Origin: Chinchilla lanigera
Taxonomy: Eukaryota; Chordata; Mammalia; Rodentia; Chinchillidae
Assembly (NCBI RefSeq): GCF_000276665.1
Contig: NW_004955475.1
Coordinates: forward strand, 4,148,431 to 4,212,430
Direction: 5' to 3'
DNA: 64,000 nucleotides
Part shown: one piece after another, positions 1 through 11,639 of the stretch
How positions within the stretch are numbered: position 1 is the first letter of the stretch
Layout: each line of letters opens with the position of its first letter
The notes under the pieces: generated by a model
Databases searched by the model: none
Told to the model about the DNA's origin: nothing
What the model saw: only the letters and a program-made list of their open reading frames with translations
Program-made: the position numbers and the translations under genes

Positions 1-150
1 CAATATGTAATACAACAAGCATTGTTAATTTCCTACCACTTTGTTTGTAACTCTGTATTGTCTGTACTGTTCTTTTGCTATTTTGTAAAAGGTTGTCTGT
101 CTGTTAATGTTTTCCTCCTTTTATTTTTAAAATTAAAAAAAGAAAAATAA
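1..150 (+). mobile_element. L1 3' end fragment
   Basis: AT-rich L1 3' terminal sequence ending in an A-rich tail at about 120-150. It matches in layout the 3' ends at 10202-10350 and 38962-39304, sharing the 'atgtaat(a/g)...cctacca/ctttgtt...ctctgtatt' order. The element is cut by the window start. Seen: similarity among the three copies. Inferred: L1 family membership. Confidence 0.7.
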
Positions 151-153
151 GAT

Positions 154-3100
154 GAGCATTAATACAATTATATTGGGGGACCTTAATACCCCACTGTCAC
201 AAATAGACGTATCAACTAGATATCAACAAAGAACTATCAGAGCTGAACTAAATCTTTGAACAAATGCACTTAGTAGATATCTACAGAATGTTCCACCCTA
301 CAACAGAATACACATTCTTCTCAGGAGCACACAGGACATTCTCCAAAATAGACAACATACTACCTCATAAAATATGCTTCAATAAATGTAAAGAAATTGA
401 AATTATCCCATGCATATTATCAGATCATTCTGCAATGAAATGGGAGAAAATGGCAAAAGAATCCACAAAAATATACATAAAAACATGAAAGTTAAATAAT
501 ACCCTCTTGCACAACCGTTGGATTACAGATGAAAGTAAAGGAGAGATTGGACAATTTCTACAACAACACAGTAATGCCAATATGAGAATACTGGAACTTA
601 TGGGATGAAATGAAAGCAGTCCTATGTGAAAAATGATAGTGCTAAACGCCTACATCAAAAAAACAGAGTTAGCTCAAATAGCCTAAGTTTGAAGCTCAAA
701 GTTCTAGTAAAAGACCAAGTTAAAACCAAAGCATGTATGAGGAAGAAAATTACAAATATCAGAGCAGAAATTAATGCAATTGAGACTTTAAAACAATACA
801 AACATCAATTAACGGAGGAGTTGGTTCTTTGAAATATTAAGCACAATAGACCTTTAGCCATATGTATAAAAAACTCACAAATCCACCCAATTAGGAATGA
901 AAAGGAAACAAGCAAAATGGATCCTGCAGAATTCTAGAAGATTATCAGGATCTATTTTGAGAAGCTGTACTTTAATAAGATGGAAAACACAGAAAAAATG
1001 AACTGATTCCTAGACACATGGGAATTACCAAACTTGAATCAAGAACACATAAAATTGTAAGTAATCCAATTGTCAAGGAAATTGAAGATGTAATAAAAAT
1101 AACTTCCAGAAAAGAAAAATCCAGGTCCTGATGGATTAACTATTGAATACTACAAGAATTTTAAGATGATCTAATGCCACTACTCCTCAAACTCTTCAAA
1201 GAAACAAAACTGAAAGGGAAGCAAAATTCCCAAAGTCATTGCTGGAAACAAGTATTACCCTAATATCAAAATCAGAGAAGGATACAAACAAAAAAAGAGA
1301 AGTACAGGCCAATCTGCTTAATGAACATAGATGCAAAAATCCTCAAGAAGATACTGGCAAACAGAACTTAGCAAGTCATCAAACCGATAACACACTATAA
1401 CCAAGAATTCATCCCAAGGATGCAGGGATGGCTCAATGTACACAAATAAATAAAGGTAATACACCACATTAACAGAAACAAGGACAAAAAGCACATGATC
1501 ATCTAAATACATACAGAAAAAAATTTGGCAAAATCCAACACCCATTCATGATAAAAAAAATAATAATAATAATAATAAACCTACAGAAAGTTGGAATAGA
1601 AGATTTTTATCTCAATCTGGGAAAAGCCATCTCTAACAATAACCAAAGCAATAACCAAAATCATACTGAATGGTCAAAAACTGAAAACTTTCACTCTAAA
1701 ATCAGGAACACAAAAAGGGATGCCAACTATCACCACTCCAGTTTAACACAGTTCTGAAAATATTAGCCAGAGCAACTACACAAGTGAAAGAAATAAAAGT
1801 AATACATTTGCACAAGGAAGAAGTTAAATTATCATTACTTGCAGATGACATAATACTCTATATGGAAGACCCCCAAAACTCCACCAAAAGCCTCCTAGAA
1901 TTAAAAACCAAATTTAGTAGCATAGCAGAATACAAAATCAACACTCAAAAATCAGTATCATTCCTGTATACAAACAATAAACTCACTGAGCAAAAAAAAA
2001 ACAGGGAAACAATACCTTTCAAAACGTCACTGAGAAAAATGAAATACTTAGGAATCAATCTAAGAAAGGCAGTGAAAGACCTATACATTGAAAACTACAG
2101 TACAATATAAAAGGAAATTGAAGAAGATATCGGAAAATGGAAAGATATATCCAGTTTTTGGATGGGCAGAACCAACATAGTGCAAATGGCCATACTTTCA
2201 ACACTGTTACACAGATTTCATGGGATCCCGATCAAAATACCAACAGCATACCCCACAGAACTAGAAAAATCAATCTTAAAATTTATGTGGAACCAAAGGA
2301 GAGTTACAACCACAAAACAAATTCTGAGCAGTAAAGGAAAGGCTGGAGGCATCACGATCCCTGACTTGAAATTATACTACAAAGCTACCATGAACAAAAA
2401 CAGCATAGTACTAAAACCACCTACCCTACCTTTGAGAAAGAAGCCAAACATGATGTCAAATTATACTACAAAGCTACCATTAACAAAAACAGCACAGTAT
2501 TAAAATCAGCTACCTTACCTCTGAGAAAGGAGCCAAACACTCACAACAAAAAAGATAGCCTCTTTAATAAATGGTACTGGGAAAACTGGCTTTCCACATG
2601 CTAAAGATTGAACTTAGACCCATATCTCTCACCATGCACTGAACTAAAATCCAAATGGATCAAAGATCTAACTATAAAAATAGAAACACAATCTTTTGGG
2701 AGATAGAATAAGTAAAACTCTTGAAGACATAGGTGTAGGCAAAGATTTTATGAACAAAACCCTGATTGCACAGGAGCTATTACAACATATCAACAACTGG
2801 GATAATGTCATATTAAAAATTTTTGCACAGGAACAGAAACTACAGAGCGAAGGGACAACCCACAGAATAGAAAAAACAATTTACCAGCTATTCCTCAAAG
2901 ATTAATATCTAGAATGCATAAAGATTTCAAAAAAATCAGATCACCAAATTTAAAGAAACAACCCCAAAATGGACACCTAGAATGAATAGACATGTCTCAA
3001 ATGAAGAAATACAAACAGCCAACAAATATATGAAAAAATTTGGAACATCACTGGTCATCCAAGAAATGCAAATTAAAACAACACTAAGAGTCCATCCCAC

Positions 3101-3880
3101 TCCAGAAAGAATGGCTATCATCAAGAAATCAACCAATAACAAATGCTGGCAAGGCTGTGGGAAAAAAGGAACCTTACTCCATTTCTGTAGGGAGTGTAAA
3201 TTGATAAAGCCACTATGACAATCAGTATGAAGATTCCTCAAAAAAATTATATAGAGGTTCCATTTCACCTAGGTGTGCCTCTTCTTGGTATCTTCCCAAA
3301 AGAATTAAAAGCTTCATACTTCAGTGATAATCATATCCACTTTTATAGCAGTAGAGTCTATAATAACTAAATCTTAGAAGCAGCCCATATGCCCATCACC
3401 AGATAAATGGACAAAAAATGTGGTTTTTGTATACAGTGCAGTACTACTGTGCCATAAAAAGGGACAAATATGAGTCATTTTTTAGGTAAATGGATCTACC
3501 TCAAGACCATAATGTTAAGTGGAACAAATCAGACACACAAGTTTAAATATTCCATTGTTTTTCTTGTCTGAAAAACCCAAAGGATATGTAAGGAACAAAA
3601 TGAAGGATAGATATAGGGAAATAGAAACAACATTTTCAAACCAGATGGAGCACAAGGGAGGGTGAATGTGGAAGGCAAAAAGGGATTTAAATAGAAAATG
3701 GAAGGGAAAAACTGAAAAAAAAAAAAAAAAAGCTTTTGTAAATGGGGAGGAGAAAAAGATGAAAGGATGGGAGAGAAATGGGGAAAAATTAAGACATTAA
3801 GACAAATACAAATTCCATATGATGAATGTAATTACTATATATGGCAAATTTGTACTAAAAAAAATCTCTAAAAAAAAAAC
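154..3880 (+). pseudogene. Decayed L1 ORF2 with 3' UTR
   Basis: Plus-strand remnant of LINE-1 ORF2, the endonuclease/reverse transcriptase that copies L1 RNA into genomic DNA. Order follows the family. Endonuclease-type sequence lies at about 154-600. A Pro-Gly-Pro-Asp-Gly coding stretch, part of the RT region, is near 1120. The RT catalytic motif at about 1826-1855 reads LSLLADD where active L1s have LSLFADD. The C-terminal cysteine motif C-x3-C-x7-H-x4-C is intact at about 3143-3200 (frame starting at 2982). The ORF2 C-terminus and 3' UTR run to an A-rich end near 3880. Many stops and frameshifts break it into pieces of at most about 110 codons, so it is not functional. An 89-bp internal tandem duplication sits at 2369-2545. 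A separate L1 3' end lies directly upstream. Domain assignment is from motif recognition and is firm; the exact subfamily is unknown. Confidence 0.9.
2369..2545 (+). repeat. 89-bp tandem duplication inside L1
   Basis: The segment beginning 'aaattatactacaaagctac' at 2369 recurs at 2458, a period of 89 bases, and both copies run on through 'gagaaag(a/g)agccaaaca'. It lies in the ORF2 remnant and arose after or during its decay. Confidence 0.85.
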
Positions 3881-3899
3881 AAAATGCACTACTAATGTC

Positions 3900-4774
3900 T
3901 ACTTATTAGCTATAGTAGACTCATATATCTCCACAAAGAGAAAGATGTCTTCGAGTCTTAAGGAACCCTGAACAAGATTTAGAAAGCCATTGGTTACTAT
4001 CTCTGAATAGAGTCATTTTTATGTTCAACTTTCTTTCTTTCTTTCTTTCAAATGAGTTAAATTCTTGCTCTGGCCTCAGTGAGGAAAGACATTTACTGGT
4101 TACTGGCCTCAATAAAATAAATTTTTATAGGTAAATTTCCCCCTCTCCTGCCAAAAATGAATCCCAACCGGGTGTTGCTGGAGGTAGACAAGCATATACA
4201 GCCCCAACCTAGAGGACCATGAGGGCTCATGGTTTAAAGTTTTATTTATGACTTTTGATTGAGGGTCAAAAGAGTACTGATTTTCTGCTCAGGAACTACC
4301 TGTAATGCTATTTTAGTATTCTCAGGCCTACGTCTGGCTGATTCTATTTGCTGTACTCTATACTCTGTAGTATTCTTTTTACGAAGTCCATGGTTTTTTA
4401 TAGAAGATACCTCAATATTTTTCCCATTTAATCCAGCTAATGTGCTTGGGCCCCCAGGTCACAAGGACCAGCTACACCCTAGATAAGGTCTATCCAAAAC
4501 CTAGTGCTCATAAACTAACTAATCAACTGGTAGGCTTGTTGTCAGGGTCTATTTAGAATATATGACTTTCAGAATTGGATATAACTTTAAAGATTGTCAC
4601 TGTCAAGTATTTAGAGATCAGGTATAATATAACAAAAGTGATTTGCCTACACTTACCAGATGGCCAGTCTCCTGGACCAGTATTTTCGTTACTTTTTCCT
4701 AACAAAACAGCACAGAGAGGGAAGATAAAAATAAAGAACACCTGGATTTAAGACCTTGCTCTACTGTTTACTAG
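3900..4774. other. No gene; unassigned sequence
   Basis: Non-repetitive AT-rich sequence apart from a short CTTT run near 4030-4050. I see no motif, conserved ORF or recognisable repeat family. Confidence 0.5.
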
Positions 4775-4898
4775 TCGTGTAACAGTAAAGATGATTTTAG
4801 CTAATATACAGCATTTGTTATGTGTCAGATACTGTTCTAAACACTTGATACACATTTACTCATTTATGTCTTATAGAAGCCCTTCAAGGAAACAGTTA

Positions 4899-5530
4899 CA
4901 GGTTGAATATCTTTAATCCAAATATCTGAAATCTGAAATACTCTAAAATCCAAAACTAAAATTTCATAATTTAGATTTTTGTATTTTGGATAAACCATAT
5001 AATTTGTATAAATATTTTGCTATGCTGTGTATCTAGACACCCTCCAAAGTCTCATGCACTAATAGATAGGGCCTTTCAGACATTACTGGATCTAGGGTAT
5101 GCAAATGTGGATTAAGAGTATGATACCTGGATTAGTTCACTGATTGGTTTAGTGTGATTCTGGGTGTAGACAGAAATGCCACTATGGCTGTGGGTGGCAC
5201 CACTCACAAGGCTTGTAGCCCCAATGGGATAAAAGAGACAGAAGGAGGGCAGGCTGCTGCTTGCTTCTCTGTTGTTTTTTGCCTGCCATACCATGAAACC
5301 TTTCTACAATGTGATTCCTTTTTGCCATGCCACCCTTCCTTGGAGCTAGCCAACTATGGACTGAAACCTCTACAAACTATGAACCAAGATAAAACTTTCT
5401 CTTTTAATTTGTGGTATCTGGTGTTTTGTCTCACCAGAGAGAAATTTAACTCAGACATATTTCAAAATCTAAAAATCTGAAATGTGAAATACTTCTGGTC
5501 TCAAGCGTTTTGGACAGGGATACCCAAGTT
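4899..5530. mobile_element. Tigger-like DNA transposon, non-autonomous
   Basis: Imperfect terminal inverted repeats: left CAGGTTGAATATC...ATCCAAA from 4899; right, read on the minus strand, TTGGGTATCCCTGTCCAAAA ending near 5528. Inner arms also pair ('atctgaaatctgaaatact' against 'gaaatacttc'). This organisation is that of short mariner/Tigger-type elements of placental mammals. The middle is replaced by a MaLR LTR at 5018-5457. Family name uncertain. Confidence 0.65.
5018..5457 (+). mobile_element. Solitary MaLR (ERVL-type) LTR with 5-bp TSD
   Basis: Begins TG (5018) and ends CA (5457), flanked by the direct repeat TATTT at 5013-5017 and 5458-5462; a 5-bp duplication is what ERVL/MaLR integration makes. 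The body has the MaLR landmarks: 'gtatctagacaccctcc' near the start, then 'ctatggactgaaacctctac' and 'aaccaagataaaac' near the 3' end. A related LTR is at 46672-47165. No coding capacity is expected. Confidence 0.85.
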
Positions 5531-5768
5531 TTATTATTCCTATTTTTAAAAATGAAGAAATTGCATATCAGAGAGGTGGAATCATTTAGCCAAATTCACA
5601 TAGCACCTAACTATTGAAGCCATAATACAAATGTAGGCATAATCTGTCTCTAGAGATTCTGCTTTTACATATCCTGTCTCTGAGTCTCAGTTTCTTCCAT
5701 ATAATATGAAGATAATTCTATACTCTCACTTGTCTCATGAACTGTAAAATATAGAACCAAAAGCTGGC

Positions 5769-5770
<2 letters not shown>

Positions 5771-5799
<29 letters not shown>
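5771..5799. repeat. (GT)n microsatellite
   Basis: An uninterrupted GT dinucleotide run of about 29 bases. Confidence 0.98.
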
Positions 5800-8478
5800 C
5801 AAATGTGTGAGGACTAATCCAGGAGACAGTGGCAGCTGTACAAGCCTGCTGTGCTCTTCTATCACTAACACTAGAGGGAGCAAAAAGATGTTTCCCTCTA
5901 ATCATCTGAGTTGTTTTTAATAAGTTAACTGAATTTGGGAAGAACACTGATTCTAGGTCTTTCTTTCGTGTACAGAATCAAAATTTAACTTACTACAAGA
6001 TTGTCGCACATGAGTACTTTGCTCATTCACTTCCATCAAACATTCATCATGTGAAAGGACCTGCTCACTATGATTGAACTTTGGTCCTTATCTGAAGATT
6101 ACAGGGTCTCCAGGCACCAACCAATAGCAAATGTGGTTCAAGCAGTATGCAAAGCAAGCTAGGATCAGGTAACCCTATTTTCAATTCTGGGTTTAGTTAC
6201 TTTAAAGAGTAGCAGTGGCAAAAGGAGGTGAGGACTGGAAGAGTCAAAGAGACAAACTGTTAGTACAACTGTTAGTATATAATAAGGACATGGAAGAGTA
6301 AATTTTTCAAAAGCCAAAAACAAGACTTTCAAACTGCATAGCCTTAGGTCTCAGTCTCTTCATCTACAAAATGGAATACTATTTGCCTCATAGGCAGAGT
6401 TGTAGATAGAGTAAGCTGAGATGTCAGCTGCACTGTGCTTAGTAGTGTTTGGCATATGCTGGTCTATGAATATAAGACATCAAAGAAAGGAAGGATTATA
6501 AATGGTTGTTGGGTTCTAGGAAGGTTTTGTAGGGCACTAAAGATAGAATTTTAAAAATGATAGGATTGCAACAGATACAGAAGGGAATGGAAGGGTAGTT
6601 GACACAAACGATGAGATTAAATAAAATTTGAGAAGAGAAGACAATGGTGAACTACTGAAGTTTGAAGAGGGTAAGCTTGAGAAAGCAAAATGCAGGAACA
6701 GCTGCAAATATGGACTGGAGTCATGTATAAATGGTCTTGAATCCAGTTTGAGGAAAAGGACGAAGTCAAATTTTATTTTGAGGAGAAAGAATGAGTCTTA
6801 CATGTGGTCATTAAAGTGTAAGGGCATATTAGGAGAAAATGTGACTTTGAAAAGAGATTACAGATTTGTGCTCTTGAAAGTATTAAATGCGGGGAATCAA
6901 CGGGACAAACAAGTAGGTTTAAAGTTCAAGTGAGGTAAAGGAAGATAGACATAAATAGGTTTGTGAGTCAGTGGCTCAGGAGAAATTATAAGGAAGATTT
7001 TCCTGTAAGAAATAGCTAAGAAAAAAGGTCACATACCTTCAGAAATTGTGATAATAGGTGAGGCACAGAAGAAGAGACAGAGAACCAAACCTAAATGGAG
7101 TTATCAGCACATGATTAGCACATCAACGACTACAATCTCACAGAAGTCAAGGACGACAGTCTTGAGCAGTAGGGGCTGATCAATATTATCAAATGGTACA
7201 GAGCTACAGAAAGAAAAGCAAGAAAAGGTCTTTGGAAAGTGGATATAGTGAGGGTTAAATTTTCTGTTCCCAATCTGATTTATGTCCCTCTTACCACCAA
7301 AGGCCGTAATTCCCACCTGTCCCTAATCCTCATCCTACAGGCCCAACATAAAGCCCAGAGTTGGTGCTTGGTTACTCTAGCAAGTTACACAAATATCTCT
7401 GGGCAGTGGGACAACACTATTGTGACTTCTAGCACAATAACTTCCAACCACCAGGGCAGTTAGGAGGCAGAACCGAATATATATTGTCTCTTACTCAGAC
7501 TTACCAAAGAGTGGGGCATACAGTGTTTCTCGGTCCCACATGAAAGGTACTTCTGGGTATAAATAAGAAAGGGTTATATCATGCTTAAAACAGAATAGGA
7601 TAATATTCCTTTTTATCCAGATTTCCCAAAAGAATCCTAATTTTAAATATTTTACCCCACAAATATATACATTTGTTATCGTAACCATAAACCCTGATTT
7701 TTAACCTGACAATATAATCACAATAACCTTGGGGCACTGGAAATTTCCAAATCTAAGACTGCTCTCTGAAAACAACAAGGAATGTGTCTACAGGTAACTC
7801 GGAATGAACGGGCAATGGGTTCTTGGATGGAGCAGACAAAAGAAGAAAAGGAGGAAAAGAAGAAAAGAAGTAAGAAGAGGAATGGGGAAGATAAATGTAC
7901 TAAAAATACATGCTAAGCAAGAGTTGGGAGCTTCCTTTATGATCTAAATCTCGACAGTTCTCTGAAGTAAGCGATTAACATTCCCATTGCTTCTGAAGAT
8001 AACCTCTGAAGTTAAACGAGCAGCCCAGAGTCACCCAGTTAGTGCGTACTGGAGCAGATTTCAATCTCAAGTCAGCCTTCCTATATTGTTTTGCTTCTGC
8101 CAATTGTGCACAGTGTGTCTAAGAAGGCAGACAGTTAGATGAGCCCACCCTGTAATGACTTAGAGGACTGGTGCTGAACATATGTTACATGTGCTGCAGC
8201 AGGCACACAGAGCCCTCTGTGTCAACCTGAGAGCCAAGTCACCTCAGCAGGTAAGCACCAGATGCTCAGGTTTAATTGCAGTGTTGATACTTTGTGATAA
8301 ATAAGTAGGGTTTGGGTACTTGGTCTCTAAATGTTTGTCATCACTGACCTAGAGAGCTTATTGAAAGACCTTTCTAGTCCCAGGGTTTTCAATTGGTAGC
8401 TCTGAACTAGGGCTCAAGATCTTAACAGGTCTCAACTAATGTTGATGGTCGAGAGAGCATGTTTGGGAGAACCAATTG
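5800..8478. other. No gene; mostly unassigned
   Basis: Contains a MIR-like patch at about 6345-6420 ('cttcatctacaaaatgg') and purine-rich sequence at about 7840-7890. The open frames here show no recognisable domain, codon bias or splice context and are probably chance ORFs. Confidence 0.5.
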
Positions 8479-8570
8479 CCCTAGATAAGTGATAGCAGGC
8501 CTTTTAGAGCTTTCAATGATACAGCCTGCTATAGCATCTGTGCTATAGGTTCACCACCACTGCCCTAGAT
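8479..8570. mobile_element. Short hAT MITE with 8-bp TSD
   Basis: A 76-bp element (8487-8562) flanked by exact 8-bp repeats CCCTAGAT at 8479-8486 and 8563-8570. Its right end 'ggttcaccaccactg' matches the right end of the hAT element at 49267-49458 ('ggttcgccaccactg'). The 8-bp duplication is diagnostic for hAT transposons. It is an internally deleted, non-autonomous copy. Confidence 0.8.
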
Positions 8571-9860
8571 AATTTTCCTAGTCTCAGTTCTACCCTTTCA
8601 TCTCCTCCTATTGCGTTCTCCCCTGGGACTAAGATGCCATCATGTACACTGAACTCTGGGCTTCTAGTACTCCCAGCCTATTTTCAAGGCCTTCTGCAAC
8701 TGTTGGTGTGTGTTTTAGAATATTTGGGGGTCAGGTGATGAGCACACTCAGTAGCAGACTGTGAAAACACAACAAACAAAATAACTGGGATTTCAATCCT
8801 CAATTGGTTTTCTAGAGCTATACCACTTGTCCTGCTCTTCTTGCTCTTGCCCACTATCTGAAAAGTACCAACCCACAAACAGATACTTAATTAGCCTGAG
8901 TGGTCACTAGATATATTTATTTGATAATCAATAAGGAGAAGGGGGATTTTTTCCCCAAAACTGAACCACTATGTGTTGCAAAGAATAGCAAACTGCCAGT
9001 TGTCACAAGATAGCTGAGCTGGGCTTGCCTTCTAAGAAGCACAGAAGGAAAAGGAGGAATATGAGCCTAATTTACTTCTCTGAGGTTTTCTGAGTTTGAC
9101 ATCTGCCTCTTTTTTCATAGAATGACTTCCTGCTCAATAGCTAACATGAACAAAAGCAAAATTCCTTTTCTTTGTTCCCTTTAAACATATCTAAAACAAG
9201 CTGGAATTTAATATTCTCTTCCAAAGCAGCCATATATACTTTTAATACAGCCTTGTAAGTAGACTCTGACTATCTTGTCAAAAGTGTGGATGGCATAACC
9301 ATCCTCCATTTCTGGAAAAGTGTGACGCAGGCTGTTTCAACAATAGCTAGGAGGCATAATGGTGGAAAGCAAAGGCTCCAATTGACTACTGGAAGAAGTT
9401 CTCCCAGTAACTCATTGAATGACCTTGGACAAGTCCCTTTCCCTGCCTCAGCCTATTTCTTTATGAGTCAAGTGTCATATTAAAACCACTTACATGACCT
9501 ACCAAGTGTTCTCTGGTTGCATAATTCTATTGAGGCTAATATTTCAACCCTATAAAGGGCAGAGATTACATTAATGCAGCTTATTTTTTTTCTCTTTCTT
9601 TTGTGCTTGATAGGATGTTTTTATTCTCTGCTGAGGAAATAAGCAATTGGAGGTGGCTAGTCCCTTCATAAAGATAACACATACACTGCTGATAACACAC
9701 TGAAGAATGGGTTTTCCACTTTAGCCCTTGACTGCCCCTTTAGCCCTTTGTTCTCTACACTTAGTTATAAAGAGAAATCATCTTTCCTATGACTTTAGCC
9801 CTCATTTGCCTCCAGTCGCATACTTCCAACTACCTGTTACCTTTAATAAAACATATACAA
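8571..9860. other. No gene; MIR patch
   Basis: Unassigned sequence with a MIR-like segment at about 9395-9475 ('gaccttggacaagtccctt' followed by a 'cctcag' stretch). No gene-like signal seen. Confidence 0.5.
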
Positions 9861-10066
9861 AATTAATCATATGACTCCAGCATGCTCCCCTTCATAATTT
9901 TTCCCATTTCAGAAGACTTTACTGAAAGTATTTCTTCCTGTTTCTCCCTCAGATATAACCCTTTCTCTTCCCTTCCACTGATCCTCATCACCTCAAGTTA
10001 TCTCCCAAGTGGCCTTCCTGCCCCCTACATGTCTCTCTCTTCTTTAAGATGCAACTTTGTTGAAGA
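9860..10066 (+). repeat. Possible L2 fragment
   Basis: Pyrimidine-rich sequence with L2-like phrasing ('catatgactccagcatgctccccttcataa'-type region and 'cttctttaagatgcaac'). It appears to resume at about 10350-10480 after the L1 and ID insertion. Tentative family call. Confidence 0.4.
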
Positions 10067-10350
10067 CAACAATATGTAATATATTGGGCAAGGGATATAG
10101 CTGAGTGACAGAAGCACCTGCCTGGCAAGCATAAGATCCTGAGTTCAATTGCTGGTACAAAAAAAAAAAAAAAAAAACAACAGAAGAAGAAGAAAAAAAC
10201 AACATGTAATATAACAACCATTGTTAAATCCTATCATCTTGTTATGAAATCCTATATCATTTTATTGTTTTTATGTTGTTTTGTTTTTGTCTTCATTGTT
10301 GCTATTTTGTTATTTTTTTCTCTTTAGAAAAAAAAAAGAAAAAAGATGCC
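10067..10350 (+). mobile_element. L1 3' end fragment carrying an ID insertion
   Basis: L1 3' terminal sequence like that at 1-150, split by an ID SINE. The target site ACAA(T/C)ATGTAATAT occurs on both sides (about 10069-10083 and 10199-10213, one mismatch). It ends in an A-rich tail near 10350. Confidence 0.7.
10085..10177 (+). mobile_element. ID SINE (diverged)
   Basis: tRNA-derived ID element with A-box region 'agggatatagctgagtgaca', 'cacctgcctggcaagc', B-box-like 'gagttcaattgctgg' and a poly(A) tail. More diverged than the ID copies at 56-63 kb. Confidence 0.85.
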
Positions 10351-10515
10351 CCTTAATAATGCATTTCTCAGAAAACTTCTGCTGGTGTCACTCTCTGTGT
10401 TTAAGATATTTTAATAACTCTCCACCATCCCAAAACTCTTCTTAATCTAGTCCCATCTCTAAATATAACCCATACCACCTCTAAGTAAGCAAGCACATCT
10501 TCCTCCTCCTCTTCC

Positions 10516-10620
10516 TGTGTGTGTGTGTGTGTGTGTGTGTTTGGTGCTGGAAAGAAAAAACAGAGCTTCACACATGCTAGACAAGCTCTCTACCACTGTA
10601 CTATACCTCCAGCCTAGATC
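10516..10620 (-). mobile_element. Old ID SINE, minus strand, next to (GT)n
   Basis: Read on the minus strand: 'ggctggaggtatagtacagt', then 'ggtagagagcttgtctagca' and 'ccagcacc'. The A-tail position is now a (GT)n run (10516-10541 on +), as often happens when SINE tails turn into microsatellites. Confidence 0.75.
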
Positions 10621-11375
10621 TTCCATTTTGGTCAAACCAAAACAGGCACATGTAATCCCATTACTGCACCTCTGATTCAATCATACCTTTAGCCAAAGCC
10701 TAACTGTAGAAACACTGGAGTCCAGTTGTTTCTTCCTACTTATGTGATTTTAGCCCATCTACCTTTCCTTGTGAATCCAATCTATATCCTCTCTCCCTGA
10801 ACTTCTTTCAGTATTTTTACTTAGAGTAAGAAGAAAATAACAACTTGGAGAAGTTGAAGTTATAGACAAAAGTGCAATTCTCCAAATAATCAGAGTGTGT
10901 ACTTGTGAATGATATACATAAAGCATATTGTTAACCCATAATGAACAGCACTGTTTTTAAGCTCTACTAAGTTCTACAACATGAGCTCTAAAAACAGGAA
11001 AGTTCTAAGGAAGATTAGAGTAACAGAGCTACCATCTCTGTCAGGTTGCAGAACATTCTATATGGTCAGAACAACTGTTTACGTAATATGGTCACCAGAG
11101 AAAGGAGCTGAGATGCCAAGCACGAAAAATTCCATTATAAGTATGAAAAGAATTACAAAGGTTGCTATTGATTTTCTCCAGGACTTAACAGTTGATATGT
11201 GATTGGTTCCAGCTCAATCTGAGTGTTGCTGTCTCTCATAACTTAAGTAATTTTCTTTTTGAGCAGAATAATTAATGCACTCAATTGATAGCCCGAGATG
11301 TGCTGAAAGGAAGTATTCAAATATCTCTTTTTCATGACATAATCATTTTTTTCTAGTTTGGCTATCTGAGTCGTA
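10621..11375. other. No gene; unassigned
   Basis: AT-rich sequence with no repeat family, coding signal or structured element that I recognise. Confidence 0.5.
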
Positions 11376-11379
11376 GGCA

Positions 11380-11635
11380 TCAGTTCGCTCAGTGTTCATT
11401 TTATGTCATAAACATGTACTAAAAATAATAAGAGTAACAACGAAAATGGGGGAAGGGGTTCTAGAGAGGGCAGGAAGCAGTAAGTGGGGAGGGAAAAGAA
11501 AACACAAAAGAATCAAGATGTGAGAAATATCTTGATTCTTTTGTATTTCCCATATGTGCATATTCCCTAAAATGTATGCAAAATTCATATATTACAAATA
11601 TGTACTAATAAAATAAATTTTTTTTAAAAGTATAG
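11380..11635 (+). mobile_element. L1 3' end fragment with a fold-back
   Basis: Parallel to 15650-15900: both have 'tgtca(t/c)aaacatg(t/a)actaaaaa', a G-rich 'gaaaatgggg' stretch, 'agaatcaag', and a 'aataaaataaa' end. It contains a perfect 16-bp inverted repeat (11504-11519 with 11529-11544) absent from the other copy. Confidence 0.65.
11504..11544. repeat. Perfect 16-bp inverted repeat, 9-nt loop
   Basis: ACAAAAGAATCAAGAT at 11504-11519 is exactly reverse-complementary to 11529-11544; the loop is 11520-11528. The related L1 3' end near 15790 shares only the left arm. Confidence 0.95.
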
Positions 11636-11639
11636 CCAA

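Larger units (their letters stand above)
4775..5640 (+). repeat. MIR SINE split by later insertions
   Basis: The MIR head and core (about 4775-4898, with 'gtgtcagatactgttctaaac') resume at about 5531-5640, where the usual MIR 3' half follows ('aaaaatgaagaaattgcatatcagagagg'-like, then the 'tcacatagc' end). The two halves are separated by a DNA transposon that itself contains an LTR. Confidence 0.75.

Noticed and set aside
5665..5947. ORFs with poly-His-Thr repeats
   Set aside because: They translate the (GT)n microsatellite and have no coding context.
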